Source of the DNA: Methylobacterium sp. J-077
Lineage (GTDB): Bacteria; Pseudomonadota; Alphaproteobacteria; Rhizobiales; Beijerinckiaceae
Direction: 5' to 3'
Assembly (NCBI RefSeq): GCF_022829365.1
Contig: NZ_JAKSYJ010000093.1
Location: 62,001 to 126,000 of the forward strand
DNA: 64,000 bases
In this document: piece after piece, positions 48,363 to 57,123 of the stretch
Numbering within the stretch: the stretch's first letter is position 1
How the letters are laid out: every line of letters begins with the position of its first letter
Notes under the pieces: generated by a model
What the model was told of the DNA's origin: nothing
What the model saw: the letters and a program-made list of their open reading frames with translations, nothing else
The model's database searches: none
Translations under genes and position numbers: made by a program

Positions 48363-49799
48363 TCAGGGGCCGACCGGATCCCGCGGGATCAGCCGGAACT
48401 TGGCGAAGCGCTGCGGCTGGGTGGTGACCACCGCGTGCGGCAGGATCGGCGCCCGGTCCTCCAGCACCAGTTGGAACCGCCCCAGCAGCCGCGCCAGCGA
48501 CAGCACCGACTCGATCAGCGCGAACTGAGCGCCGATGCAGACCCGTGGGCCCGCGCCGAACGGCAGGTAGGAGAAGCGCGCCGGCGGCTTCGCCCCGGGC
48601 AGGAAGCGGCTTGGATCGAAGGCTTCCGGGTCGGACCAGAGCGCCCGGTGCCGGTGGAGCACCCAGGGGCTCACCATCACGATATCGCCCTTCTTCACCG
48701 GATGGCCCGCGATCGTATCTGGGCCGAGCGCCCGGCGGACGATCACGAAGGCCGCCGGGTAGAGGCGCAAAGTCTCGTCCACCGTCGCCCGAATCAGCGG
48801 CAACCGACCGTCGCCCTGGCAACCGGTCGGGTTGATGAGGTCGGCCGCCCGCGCCTCGGCGGCCAGGCGCTCCTGCAGTTCGGGGGCGAGCGCCAGCATG
48901 TAGGCGGCCCAGAACAGCGTGCCGGCCGTGGTCTCGTGTCCCGCCAGGATCATGGTGGCGACCTGGTCGCGCAGTTCGGCGGCACTGAACGGGGCGCCGG
49001 TATCCGGATTGCGGGCCGTGGCGAGCAGGTCTAGCAGATCGCCGGAATGGGCCGCCTCCCGCGTCGCGGCCTGACGCGCCGCGATGATCCGGTCGAGGAA
49101 CGGGATCCAGCGCCGCCGGAATCGAGCCCGAGACCAGTCGAGCGGCACCGGCCAGCCCGGCGGGATCACGATGTCGGAGAGATGGGGGCGGCCGATCTTG
49201 ACGCTGTACTCGGCGATGAACGCGCGCAGCTCCTCGCCATACTGATCCATCCCGACCGAGAACATGCTGCGCCCGGCGATCTCGAGCGCCAGGCGGTGGA
49301 ACGCCGTGAACAGGTCGATCGGCCCCTCGGACGCCTCGGCGACGATCCGTGCCATCCCGTCATCGACGGCGGCAGCGATGTGGGGCACCAGCCCGTCGAT
49401 CGCCCGGGGCGTGAAGGCTGGCGCCAGGGTCCGGCGCTGGTGGCGCCAGGCCGAGCCTTCGCTGATCAGCAGGCCGTCGCCCAGGATCGGGCGCAGGATC
49501 CGCACCGTGCCTGTGGTGCGGGCGTAGTTGGCCTGATTCTCAACCAGAAAATGGCGGATCGCCTCCGGCTCGTTCAGGACGTAGCTCGACCGCCCGAGCA
49601 GGCTGCGGCGGGTGATCGGCTCCTCGAAGGCGCGCTTGGGAAACCCGGCCAGTCCATTGTCGCGGATCGAGCGCAGATAGGCCGACAGCGGCAGCTCGCG
49701 CGCCGCCGGGACCGGGTGCGGCGGCACCAGGCGCGGTAGGCCGGCGAGGCTCGGACACGTCCGGTCCAGGCTCGCGATCGCATCCGTTGATACAGGCAT
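48363..49799 (-). CDS. Cytochrome P450
   Basis: 478 residues. The I-helix motif MILAGHETTAGTLFW, the ExxR motif DETLRLYP, the meander region DPSRFLPG and the haem loop FSYLPFGAGPRVCIGAQFALIE (Cys ligand, about residue 424) are all intact. A helix C tryptophan motif is present as GSAWRHQRRTLAPAF. The sequence resembles bacterial relatives of fatty-acid or terpenoid hydroxylases, but no specific substrate can be named. No ferredoxin gene is adjacent, so the redox partner is elsewhere. There is no membrane anchor, so it should be soluble. The ABC-type gene upstream on the same strand ends 85 bases before its start. Confidence 0.92.
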   Translation of the reverse strand: MPVSTDAIASLDRTCPSLAGLPRLVPPHPVPAARELPLSAYLRSIRDNGLAGFPKRAFEEPITRRSLLGRSSYVLNEPEAIRHFLVENQANYARTTGTVRILRPILGDGLLISEGSAWRHQRRTLAPAFTPRAIDGLVPHIAAAVDDGMARIVAEASEGPIDLFTAFHRLALEIAGRSMFSVGMDQYGEELRAFIAEYSVKIGRPHLSDIVIPPGWPVPLDWSRARFRRRWIPFLDRIIAARQAATREAAHSGDLLDLLATARNPDTGAPFSAAELRDQVATMILAGHETTAGTLFWAAYMLALAPELQERLAAEARAADLINPTGCQGDGRLPLIRATVDETLRLYPAAFVIVRRALGPDTIAGHPVKKGDIVMVSPWVLHRHRALWSDPEAFDPSRFLPGAKPPARFSYLPFGAGPRVCIGAQFALIESVLSLARLLGRFQLVLEDRAPILPHAVVTTQPQRFAKFRLIPRDPVGP

Positions 49800-49884
49800 G
49801 TGGGGCGATCCTGTGCCGGAGACGGGCCGCAGTGTAAACCGCCGCGCGGTCCGGGTCGTGCGTCGCGGCACCGGGCCGTCCGGA

Positions 49885-52533
49885 TCACTCGGCGGCGTTG
49901 CGCAGGCGAGCTTCGACTTGGCGGAGCGACAGCCGCGTGGGGAAGCGTGCGGCCTCGGCCTCGCTGGACACGCTCGCCACCAGACTGCCGCGGGGCAGGA
50001 AAGCCGCCGTCACCTCGAGCAACGTCTCCGCGCCGCGCTCCAGCTGCTCGCTGACCCGGTCGACCACCAGGATCTCCGGATCGCGCAGCAGGGCGCGGGC
50101 CAAGCCGATCCGGACGCGCACGCGGTCGGTGAGGAGCTGGCCGCGATTGCCAACCTGCTTGTCGAGGCCGCGCCGCTGGATCGGGCGCTCCAGGTCGAAC
50201 TGGCGGAACACCGCCCGGGCCTCGCGCTGGATGATCTGCTCGCCGTGCATCCGCGCCGTGTCGATGCGGCCGAACAGCAGGTTGTCGAGCACGGTGCTGC
50301 GTGGATTGATGCGGTTTGGATCGTAGGATTCGATATCGCAGCCGTCGTGGCCGTGCATGAATGCCTGCACCACGCCCCGCGCGCCCACGATCCGGAGCTT
50401 GCGCGGCTGGTCGAGCAGGCCGAAGCGCATCCGCGGCTCGACATAGGCGAGCGCGAGCGCCAGGAACGCCACGCTGTCCGCCTCGTTCAGGCGCCCTTCC
50501 GCGGGCAGGCGGGCGAGCCGGCTCAGATACTCGGGCAGGGCATCCGGGGTGATCAGCGAGAAGCGCCGGAACAGCGGGTGGCCCGGCGGCACGTCGGCGA
50601 AGATGTCCTTGAGGTTCTGGGCGATCGCCACGCCCATCCGGTCGAGTTCGTCCAAAAGCTTCGCCCGCTCCAGCGCTTCGCGGAACAGCCGCACGCCCGC
50701 CAGCCGTCGCGGATCCGTCAGGGCTGGGTCGCGCGGCACCCCGAACATCAGGTTCTCGGCCACTGTCGCCTGCGCGTTGTAGCTGCCGCGCGAGAACGGG
50801 ATCACGAGGTCGGCGAGCCCGCTCCGGGCGAAGTGCTCGCGCAGATGCTCCCGGGCGGCGATCATGCGCTGGCCCGCCGGCGTGTCATGGACCACCGTGC
50901 TGAGGGCGCCGAGGCCGAACCGGTACAGGTCGTCGCCGAGATCGAGCTGGAAGAGCAGGTCGAGCAGGCGTTCGTCGAATTCCCGAGCGTCGCGGACGCC
51001 GAACTTGGCGTAGTCGATCCACGGATCGTCGATGCTGTCGGCGGGATTGCCGGTCTTCACCGCCTCGTTGATCCGCGCCTTGCTCAGGTCGAGGCTCGTC
51101 GTGCGCAGGGGTTTGACCCGCAGCCCGTACAGCAGGTTGTCGCGCACCGTCCCGGGGAACAGGACCGGTTCGAGATCCGCGAAGGCGATGCGGCGGGCCC
51201 GGATCGACCGCGGCAAGGTCGACAAATCGTGGTCGCCGATCCGGATCGAGCCGCTGGTCGGAACCCGCAGGCCCGCGAGCGCCCGTGCGAATTCCTGCGC
51301 GATCGGGCCGGGCTGGACTAAGCCGAACTGGCCCGGCAGCGCGGCCTGGACATCGCCGATCTCGATCGGCAGCCCGCCCTGCGGGTCGCGCAGCGCCAAG
51401 GCTTCGACCCGCAGCGGGCTGCCGAGCAGCGGCAGTGCGCCCTGTTTCTCCCGTTCCGCGGGCTGGAGACGCTGCGGCCCGAAATGGGCCGCCACGGTCT
51501 CGTACTTCACCTCAACGTCGAGGCGCTGCTGGTCCCAGTCAATGAGCTCCTTCAGGGGCGGCGGCAGGTCGCGATAGGCGGCGAGCACCGCCACGAGCTG
51601 ACCGATATCGAGCTCGCCCTTGAGGGCGAACACGCCGCCAATGGCGTAGAACAGGAACGGCGTGATCTGCGCGAGCAGGTTATTGAGGTATTTGACCGCG
51701 AATTTCCGCCGGTAAATGCGCAGGCGCAGGTCGTACAGGCTGTAGAGCCGGCCGCCGATCTCGGCCCGCTCCCAGCGGCCGGTATCGTTGAGCGTCACCG
51801 CCGGCAGGCCGTCGAGCACCTCGGCGACCCGGCCGGCGAGGTTGCGCGACGCGATCTGGCGCTGGCGGCTGAGCAGAATGATCTGCCGCCGCAGCCGCGG
51901 GATTACGGTCATCTGCACCGCCACCATCCCGCCGGCAGCGAGGCCGAGCCAGATGTTCTGCATCATGATGAAGGCGAGCGCGGTGGCCGCCTGGGTGCCG
52001 AGGAAAACCGGCACCACGATCGCGTCGCCGATGAACGAGCCGATCGGCTCGACCTCGTCGCGGATAATCGTCGCCGTCTCGGAGGATTTCACCTCGCGCT
52101 GCGCCTCAGGGGTGAAGCGCAGCATCAGCGAGAACAGCTGGAAGCGCAGGCGCCGGAGCATGCGCTCGCCGAGGATGCCCTTCTGCAGATTGATGTAGAA
52201 CTTGAACGCGCCGTTGATGAGCACGAGCATCAGGAACAGGGTCGAGAGCCCAAGAAGCAGCTCGAACCGGTCGAACTGGAACCCCTCGAACAGCCGGGTC
52301 GTCCCGCCGCCGAGCAGGTCCGGCCAATCAACCGTGATCTCCAGAAAAGGCGCCGTCGCCTCGCCGTGCGCGAAGGCCTTGCCGGTTATGGCATCGTTGA
52401 CGATGCGCTTGGGCAGGTCCAGCGAGGCGAAGTAGAACGGCAACGACGCCAGGACGACCGCGCAGATCTTGAGCTGTTCGGCCTTGGAGTAGCGCCAGAT
52501 GTAGGAAAAGAGCCGCGGCTCAAGCTCGCGCAT
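49885..52533 (-). CDS. ABC exporter-like protein with a long, degenerate nucleotide-binding region
   Basis: 882 residues. Residues about 1-330 form a six-helix exporter membrane domain. The rest starts like an ABC ATPase, but the Walker A position reads GQFGLVQPGPIAQEF (about 401-415), with no GxxGxGKS. A Q-loop-like segment RRIAFADLEPVLFPGTVRDN is at about 447-466. Two further copies of the following helix motif occur: NAQATVAENLMFG (about 586-598) and NPRSTVLDNLLFG (about 743-755). The signature region reads GNRGQLLTDRVRVRIGLARAL and the Walker B VVDRVS (about 823-828) has Arg in place of the catalytic Glu. Ordinary exporters have about 600 residues. It is probably unable to hydrolyse ATP alone. 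The frame is intact and codon use normal, so it is a maintained gene. Confidence 0.8.
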   Translation of the reverse strand: MRELEPRLFSYIWRYSKAEQLKICAVVLASLPFYFASLDLPKRIVNDAITGKAFAHGEATAPFLEITVDWPDLLGGGTTRLFEGFQFDRFELLLGLSTLFLMLVLINGAFKFYINLQKGILGERMLRRLRFQLFSLMLRFTPEAQREVKSSETATIIRDEVEPIGSFIGDAIVVPVFLGTQAATALAFIMMQNIWLGLAAGGMVAVQMTVIPRLRRQIILLSRQRQIASRNLAGRVAEVLDGLPAVTLNDTGRWERAEIGGRLYSLYDLRLRIYRRKFAVKYLNNLLAQITPFLFYAIGGVFALKGELDIGQLVAVLAAYRDLPPPLKELIDWDQQRLDVEVKYETVAAHFGPQRLQPAEREKQGALPLLGSPLRVEALALRDPQGGLPIEIGDVQAALPGQFGLVQPGPIAQEFARALAGLRVPTSGSIRIGDHDLSTLPRSIRARRIAFADLEPVLFPGTVRDNLLYGLRVKPLRTTSLDLSKARINEAVKTGNPADSIDDPWIDYAKFGVRDAREFDERLLDLLFQLDLGDDLYRFGLGALSTVVHDTPAGQRMIAAREHLREHFARSGLADLVIPFSRGSYNAQATVAENLMFGVPRDPALTDPRRLAGVRLFREALERAKLLDELDRMGVAIAQNLKDIFADVPPGHPLFRRFSLITPDALPEYLSRLARLPAEGRLNEADSVAFLALALAYVEPRMRFGLLDQPRKLRIVGARGVVQAFMHGHDGCDIESYDPNRINPRSTVLDNLLFGRIDTARMHGEQIIQREARAVFRQFDLERPIQRRGLDKQVGNRGQLLTDRVRVRIGLARALLRDPEILVVDRVSEQLERGAETLLEVTAAFLPRGSLVASVSSEAEAARFPTRLSLRQVEARLRNAAE

Positions 52534-53110
52534 CGGGAACGTCCGGCAAAGGTCTCTCCTGGCGAAAATGGTGCCGGCTCGGTGTGCGCCTCCGCACGGA
52601 TCTGAGCGAAAACGCCACCGAACGATGCGGTTCGCTTCAACAGGCTTGGCGGCAGGCGGAGCCAACCATCCAGCCGCGTCGACGCGGACCCGGTGCTAGC
52701 GGGCAGTGTCATCGCGTCGTCATATAGGGCATGCGGGCCCGGCGGCAGCATCCCCCGTTGCGGACGCGGTTGCTGCACAGTCCCCGCGGACCCGGAAGTT
52801 TTGACTTCGGCTTGGGGCGACGAATCGCCACCATCGGCATGGCCGGTCGGCTTACGGTACACGAGCAGCCCCGGCTACGATGGGGCGCGGGCGCTGGGGA
52901 GCAGGTTCTTCCCCGCCGCAGAATGTCCGCTACCACGTGTGGTTTAGTGGGGTACGCGAGGCCCGCGCTCCATCGGCATGCGTGCGCCGGCCTTGCCGCG
53001 GGGCCCGCGGGCTTATATTGCGACGCAACCACCTCGACCGTACCTCACCCGGCGCGGACGGCCGCGCCGCGCGGCCGCCAGGGAGCCGGCACAACCCGTT
53101 TCGGGCCGCC
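52534..53110. other. Intergenic region between the ABC-type gene and typA; no gene seen
   Basis: About 577 bases between divergent genes. Open frames here lack recognisable domains and have arginine/proline-rich, shadow-like composition. A weak promoter-like pair (TTGCCG at 52993 and TATATT at 53014, 15-base spacer) lies ahead of typA; it is not a convincing consensus. Confidence 0.5.
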
Positions 53111-54937
53111 ATGAATCTACGCAACATCGCCATCATTGCCCACGTCGACCACGGCAAGACGACGCTCGTCGACAAGCTGCTGGCCCAGTCCGGCACCTTC
53201 CGCGAGAATCAGCGGGTCGAGGAGCGGGCGATGGACTCCAACGACTTGGAGAAGGAGCGTGGCATCACGATCCTGGCCAAGGCGACCTCGGTCGTCTGGG
53301 ACGACACCCGGGTCAACATCGTCGACACCCCCGGCCACGCCGATTTCGGCGGCGAGGTCGAGCGCATCCTGTCGATGGTCGACGGCGTGATCGTGCTGGT
53401 GGACGCCGCCGAGGGGCCGATGCCCCAGACCAAGTTCGTGGTTGGCAAGGCGCTCAAGATTGGCCTGCGCCCGATCGTGGCGATCAACAAGGTCGACCGT
53501 CCGGACGCGCGCATCACCGAGGTCGTGAACGAGGTGTTCGACCTGTTCGCGGCGCTCGACGCCACCGACGACCAGCTCGACTTCCCGATCCTGTACGGCT
53601 CCGGCCGCAACGGCTGGATGGCCGACAGCCCCGAGGCCGACCCGTCGGTCGGCCTGAAGCCGCTGTTCGAACTCGTGCTCAAGCACGTGCCGCCGGCGCG
53701 TGTCGAGGAGGGCCCGTTCCGGATGCTCGGCACGCTGCTCGAGGCCAACCCGTTCCTCGGCCGGATCATCACCGGCCGCATCGCGTCGGGCACCGTCAAG
53801 CCGAACCAGCAGATCAAGGTGCTGTCGCGGGACGGCAAGGTGGTCGAGACCGGTCGCGTCTCGAAGATCCTCGCCTTCCGGGGCCTGGAGCGCGCGCCGA
53901 TCGATATCGGCGAGGCGGGCGACATCGTCTCCATCGCGGGCCTGATCAAGGGCACCGTGGCCGACACGTTCTGCGACCCGCAGGTGGATACGCCGATCCA
54001 GGCGCAGCCGATCGATCCGCCGACCGTGACCATGTCGTTCATCGTCAACGACTCGCCGCTCGCCGGCACCGAGGGCGATAAAGTCACCAGCCGGATGATC
54101 CGCGACCGCCTGTTCAAGGAGGGTGAAGGCAACGTCACGCTGAAGATCGAGGAAGCCGCCGACAAGGACTCGTTCTATGTGTCCGGTCGCGGTGAATTGC
54201 AGCTCGCCATCCTGATCGAGACCATGCGCCGGGAGGGCTTCGAGATCGCGGTCTCGCGTCCTCGGGTCGTCTACGAGAAAGACGAGAATGGCGAACTCCT
54301 GGAGCCGATCGAAGAGGTCGTGATCGACGTCGACGAGGAGCATTCGGGCGTCGTCGTCCAGAAGATGTCCGAGCGCAAAGCCGAGATGCTGGAGATGCGG
54401 CCTTCGGGCGGTGATCGCCTGCGCCTCGTGTTCCACGCCCCGACCCGCGGCCTGATCGGCTACCAGGGCGAATTGCTCACCGATACCCGCGGCACGGCGA
54501 TCATGAACCGCCTGTTCAAGGCCTACGAGCCGTTCAAAGGTGAGATCGCCGGCCGCCGCAACGGCGTGCTGATCTCCAACGACAAGGGCGAGGCGGTCGC
54601 TTACGCCATGTGGAACCTCGAAGACCGCGGCCCGATGATGATCGAGCCGGGCTGGAAGGTCTATCAGGGCATGATCATCGGCGAGCACAACCGCGAGAAC
54701 GATCTCGAGGTGAACGTGCTCAAGGGCAAGAAGCTCACCAACATCCGCACCACCTCGAAGGACGAGGCCGTGCGCCTGACGCCGCCGATCCGGATGACCC
54801 TGGAGCGCTCGCTGGCCTGGATCCAGGACGACGAGCTTGTCGAGGTGACGCCGAAGTCGATTCGCTTGCGCAAGACCGTGCTCGACCCGAACGACCGCAA
54901 GCGCGTCGAGCGTTCGTCGAAGGACACCGCCGCTTGA
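53111..54937 (+). CDS. typA: Translational GTPase TypA/BipA
   Basis: 608 residues with all G motifs: [17 protein letters not shown] (G1), RGITILAK (G2), [11 protein letters not shown] (G3), NKVD (G4) and the elongation-factor-like domains that follow ([40 protein letters not shown]). The C-terminal BipA domain includes [20 protein letters not shown]. The length equals that of typical BipA. It is a ribosome-associated GTPase for ribosome assembly and stress or cold growth. The ribosome binding site is weak (no clear purine run before the ATG), but homology starts exactly at this Met. Confidence 0.96.
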   Translation: MNLRNIAIIAHVDHGKTTLVDKLLAQSGTFRENQRVEERAMDSNDLEKERGITILAKATSVVWDDTRVNIVDTPGHADFGGEVERILSMVDGVIVLVDAAEGPMPQTKFVVGKALKIGLRPIVAINKVDRPDARITEVVNEVFDLFAALDATDDQLDFPILYGSGRNGWMADSPEADPSVGLKPLFELVLKHVPPARVEEGPFRMLGTLLEANPFLGRIITGRIASGTVKPNQQIKVLSRDGKVVETGRVSKILAFRGLERAPIDIGEAGDIVSIAGLIKGTVADTFCDPQVDTPIQAQPIDPPTVTMSFIVNDSPLAGTEGDKVTSRMIRDRLFKEGEGNVTLKIEEAADKDSFYVSGRGELQLAILIETMRREGFEIAVSRPRVVYEKDENGELLEPIEEVVIDVDEEHSGVVVQKMSERKAEMLEMRPSGGDRLRLVFHAPTRGLIGYQGELLTDTRGTAIMNRLFKAYEPFKGEIAGRRNGVLISNDKGEAVAYAMWNLEDRGPMMIEPGWKVYQGMIIGEHNRENDLEVNVLKGKKLTNIRTTSKDEAVRLTPPIRMTLERSLAWIQDDELVEVTPKSIRLRKTVLDPNDRKRVERSSKDTAA

Positions 54938-54944
54938 GCTGAAT

Positions 54945-54979
54945 AACGGGCAACCGGGCACTCAGGCCCGGTTGCCGTT
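54945..54979 (+). terminator. Hairpin after typA, probable terminator
   Basis: AACGGGCAACCGGGC (54945-54959) pairs with GCCCGGTTGCCGTT (54966-54979) around a six-base loop, with one bulged base. It lies 7 bases after the stop. The following bases are GC-rich with only a short T stretch, so termination may need Rho. Confidence 0.6.
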
Positions 54980-55055
54980 GGGGACCTTACACCGATCCCC
55001 GGTTGACCCATCGGGCCGTCCTGCCGAGCTTCCCGGCTCGGCAGCGAGGTCCCGG

Positions 55056-55307
55056 ATGGGCCGCGTGAACCCCGTGATCCCAATGCCCGTGCCGTCGAAT
55101 GCCAGTCTGCCGGTCCGCCCGGCAGCTCTCCCCTATCGCGTCGGCCAGGATTGCGAAGGCCATTGGGTCGCCCTCGAGTTCGGCGGCCGGGCAGGGGGCC
55201 TGTTCCGCACCCGGCAGGATGCGATCCGCTACGCCTGCGTCGAGACCGGCTGCCGCCCGGATGAGGTCGCGCTGGCCGTCGAGCCGATCCGGTTCCGGCT
55301 TTCCTGA
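55056..55307 (+). CDS. Small conserved-looking protein, function unknown
   Basis: 83 residues. The centre has ALPYRVGQDCEGHWVALEF, then GGRAGGLFRTRQDAIRYACV, a pattern reminiscent of small DUF2188-like proteins in which an RxxAI helix follows a two-stranded sheet. There is no signal peptide or membrane segment. A GAGG ribosome binding site precedes the ATG at 55056. Codon use fits the genome. The similarity is too weak for a function. Confidence 0.6.
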   Translation: MGRVNPVIPMPVPSNASLPVRPAALPYRVGQDCEGHWVALEFGGRAGGLFRTRQDAIRYACVETGCRPDEVALAVEPIRFRLS

Positions 55308-55337
55308 ACCGATCACGCCGGGCGATCTGAAAGACCC

Positions 55338-55490
55338 TCAGCTGCCGCCGGGATCGGTCTCGTCGTTCTGGGTCTTATCGCCCTTTGGACCCATCCCGGG
55401 CTTGCCGTCGGTCTTCTCGTTCGGGTCCTTCACCGCGTCAGGCGCGACGTTGGCCGGCTTCTCCAGCTTCGGATCTTCGCGCTCGCTCAC
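55338..55490 (-). CDS. 50-residue hydrophilic small protein (third gene of a coupled trio)
   Basis: A GTG start at 55490-55488 is preceded by GGGAGGA at ideal spacing. The peptide is highly charged and Pro/Gly/Lys/Asp-rich (SEREDPKLEKPANVAPDAV at its start, TDPGGS at its end), with no hydrophobic residues clustered, so it is probably disordered. Its GTGA overlaps the stop of the preceding gene by four bases. Similar short hydrophilic proteins are often stress-linked in Rhizobiales; no function can be assigned from sequence. Confidence 0.7.
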   Translation of the reverse strand: MSEREDPKLEKPANVAPDAVKDPNEKTDGKPGMGPKGDKTQNDETDPGGS

Positions 55491-55801
55491 GCTTCGTCCT
55501 CCCGCTCGACGCGATCGTGCCCGTCGGCCACCTTCTGGTCGGCGGACGGGCCGCGCGATGCTTTCTGGTCAGAATGACCGCCGGACGAGCCGCCGACGGC
55601 GGGCGGCGAGCGCCCGGCCTCGCCGGACGCGCCCCAGCCCTCTTTGGGCTCAGTCTTGGCCGCACCGCCCGGACCCATATCGGTGATCGCCGCCTGTTCG
55701 GGGGTCTGGTGACCGCCGCCCGCTGGGTGATCCCCCTGTGAGCCGACCGTGTCGTCGGGCTTGCGGGTGACGGTTCTGGAGCCGCTGGTGAGCCTGCCCA
55801 T
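55487..55801 (-). CDS. 104-residue Gly/Asp/Lys-rich small protein (second gene of the trio)
   Basis: A hydrophilic low-complexity protein with Gly, Ser, Asp, Lys and His in abundance (GSQGDHPAGGGHQTPEQ, SSGGHSDQKASRG, ending VEREDEA). It has no signal peptide, membrane segment or known domain and is predicted to be disordered. Its ATG overlaps the stop of the 112-residue gene by one base, and its own stop overlaps the next start by four bases. This placement argues for a real co-translated gene despite the low complexity. Confidence 0.65.
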   Translation of the reverse strand: MGRLTSGSRTVTRKPDDTVGSQGDHPAGGGHQTPEQAAITDMGPGGAAKTEPKEGWGASGEAGRSPPAVGGSSGGHSDQKASRGPSADQKVADGHDRVEREDEA

Positions 55802-56139
55802 CAGCGTTTCCCGTCGTCCTGACCGACCGCAGCGGTCGCCCGGTCGATCGCCTCGCCCAGGCTCGAGCCCTTGTCCGAAGCTTGGCCGAACTCGCCCTGC
55901 AGCTTTCTCAGGTTCTCGGGCGGCGTCTCCGCCTCGGTGGCGTCGGTGGCGTCCGAGCCCGGGGTGCCGGAGGCGATTCGCGCCGCCTGGGCGTCACCCG
56001 CCGGATCCCGCTTCAGGTCGGCCTGCGTGTTGGCCGCCAGTCCCACGTCGAGGGGCGAATCCTGGCCGAGATCTTGGCCGTTGCGGTCGGCGTTGGCGTT
56101 GAAGTCCTTCAGCGAAGGCCGTGTCGTCTGCTCTGCCAT
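55801..56139 (-). CDS. 112-residue hydrophilic small protein (first gene of the trio)
   Basis: A charged, Asp/Ala/Gly/Gln-rich protein (KDFNANADRNGQDLGQDSPL, LKRDPAGDAQAARIASGTPG, ETPPENLRKLQGEFGQASDK) with a predicted helix only near its C-terminus. There is no signal peptide. An AGAGAGG ribosome binding site precedes the ATG at 56139. It is the first gene of a three-gene unit in which each start overlaps the previous stop. Its composition recalls hydrophilin-like stress proteins; that link is inference. Confidence 0.65.
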   Translation of the reverse strand: MAEQTTRPSLKDFNANADRNGQDLGQDSPLDVGLAANTQADLKRDPAGDAQAARIASGTPGSDATDATEAETPPENLRKLQGEFGQASDKGSSLGEAIDRATAAVGQDDGKR

Positions 56140-56257
56140 GGCTCTTGCCTCTCTCGCGTTGCGCTGTGGCGGGACAACGGAGGCGGGAGACCAGGGTTGC
56201 GTCGGAGCCGCTGCTCCCTCGGAGCCGTGCGGTCCGCGCGCTGCGGGTACGTCAGAT

Positions 56258-56755
56258 TCAGGGGCCGACGATCTTGGGGACGATGGTCTGCGTCAGTGCC
56301 CGGACAGAATCCTCGGCATGCCCAGGGCTGTCGGCCCTGGCCCGGATCGTCAGAAGGTCGCCGCCGCGCAGGATCACGGCGGTCGAGCCGCCCCCGTTCT
56401 CCAGAGCATAGACGGTGATCCAGCCGATCGCCGGGCTGACGGGCAGGGCCGAGAGGCGGCAATCGGGGTTCTGCTTGATGCAGAGCGATTCGAGCTTCCC
56501 GAGGGAAGTTTCCCCGGAGCGCACGCGCTTCTCGGTCCCGTCGTTCGAGCCTCCGATCTGCACGTCGATTGCCGGTGAACCCGTGCAGGGCGCACAGGTG
56601 AGGGCCAGGTTCAGCGGTGTCGCCTGAACCGTGGCTTTGCCGCCGATTGTGACCTTGATCGGGTCGATGAAGGCGGTGAGGTCGTGGCTGGCAAAACCCC
56701 GTGCCTGCGCAGCCTGGGCGCTGAGGCAGCTGAAGAGAACGAGCAGGCAGCGCAT
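56258..56755 (-). CDS. Secreted protein of unknown function
   Basis: 165 residues. An N-terminal signal peptide (MRCLLVLFSCLSAQAAQA) precedes a beta-rich domain with four cysteines (ALTCAPCTGSP, LESLCIKQNPDCRL), which suggests two disulfides and a periplasmic location. No known domain is recognised. The 118 bases between this gene and the small-protein trio hold no clear terminator, so co-transcription with that unit is possible. Confidence 0.65.
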   Translation of the reverse strand: MRCLLVLFSCLSAQAAQARGFASHDLTAFIDPIKVTIGGKATVQATPLNLALTCAPCTGSPAIDVQIGGSNDGTEKRVRSGETSLGKLESLCIKQNPDCRLSALPVSPAIGWITVYALENGGGSTAVILRGGDLLTIRARADSPGHAEDSVRALTQTIVPKIVGP

Positions 56756-57123
56756 GCGGGTAGGTCCGTCCGATCGTCGGGCCGCCAGCGGCGACCCGGA
56801 ATTCAGATGACCTATGCCCGATGGTTTTCCAAGATTTGCGTCAGAACGGCTTCTTGCGTGCAGTGCAGATCACAAATGATGCTGGAGAATATTGACTATA
56901 AGATCGAGAAAAATCGTACTGTTCGCAAAGCAAGGCATCGATATGTCGATGATAAACCGCTTGGATCAGTCGATCGATTGATAAATCCTGTGCCAAATAT
57001 CTTCAGCGGGCCGACGATTTCATCCGGGAGCGCGCACCGAGCATGGCCCCGCGATACCGAAAGCCGCGCCGGCTCCAGCGGAACCGGCGCGCCTTGAGGC
57101 TTCATCGTCGGTGCGAGGCCGCG
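56756..57123. other. AT-rich intergenic stretch; no recognisable gene
   Basis: About 368 bases between the secreted-protein gene and cysK. The part from about 56820 to 57010 is much more AT-rich than the rest of the window (runs such as GAGAATATTGACTATAAGATC). A 73-codon open frame from 56876 crosses it, but its AT-rich codon use is unlike any neighbour and no domain is seen. It may be a remnant of transferred DNA or a regulatory region; nothing more can be supported. Confidence 0.5.
57066..57090 (-). terminator. Hairpin after cysK, possible terminator
   Basis: On the minus strand GCGCCGGTTCC and GGAGCCGGCGC form an 11-base-pair stem with one G-T pair and a short loop, 34 bases after the cysK stop. 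Only a GCTTT tail follows, so confidence is moderate. Confidence 0.45.

Noticed and set aside
52993..53019. Promoter ahead of typA (TTGCCG / TATATT)
   Set aside because: The spacer is 15 bases and the hexamers are poor. It is not reported as a promoter.
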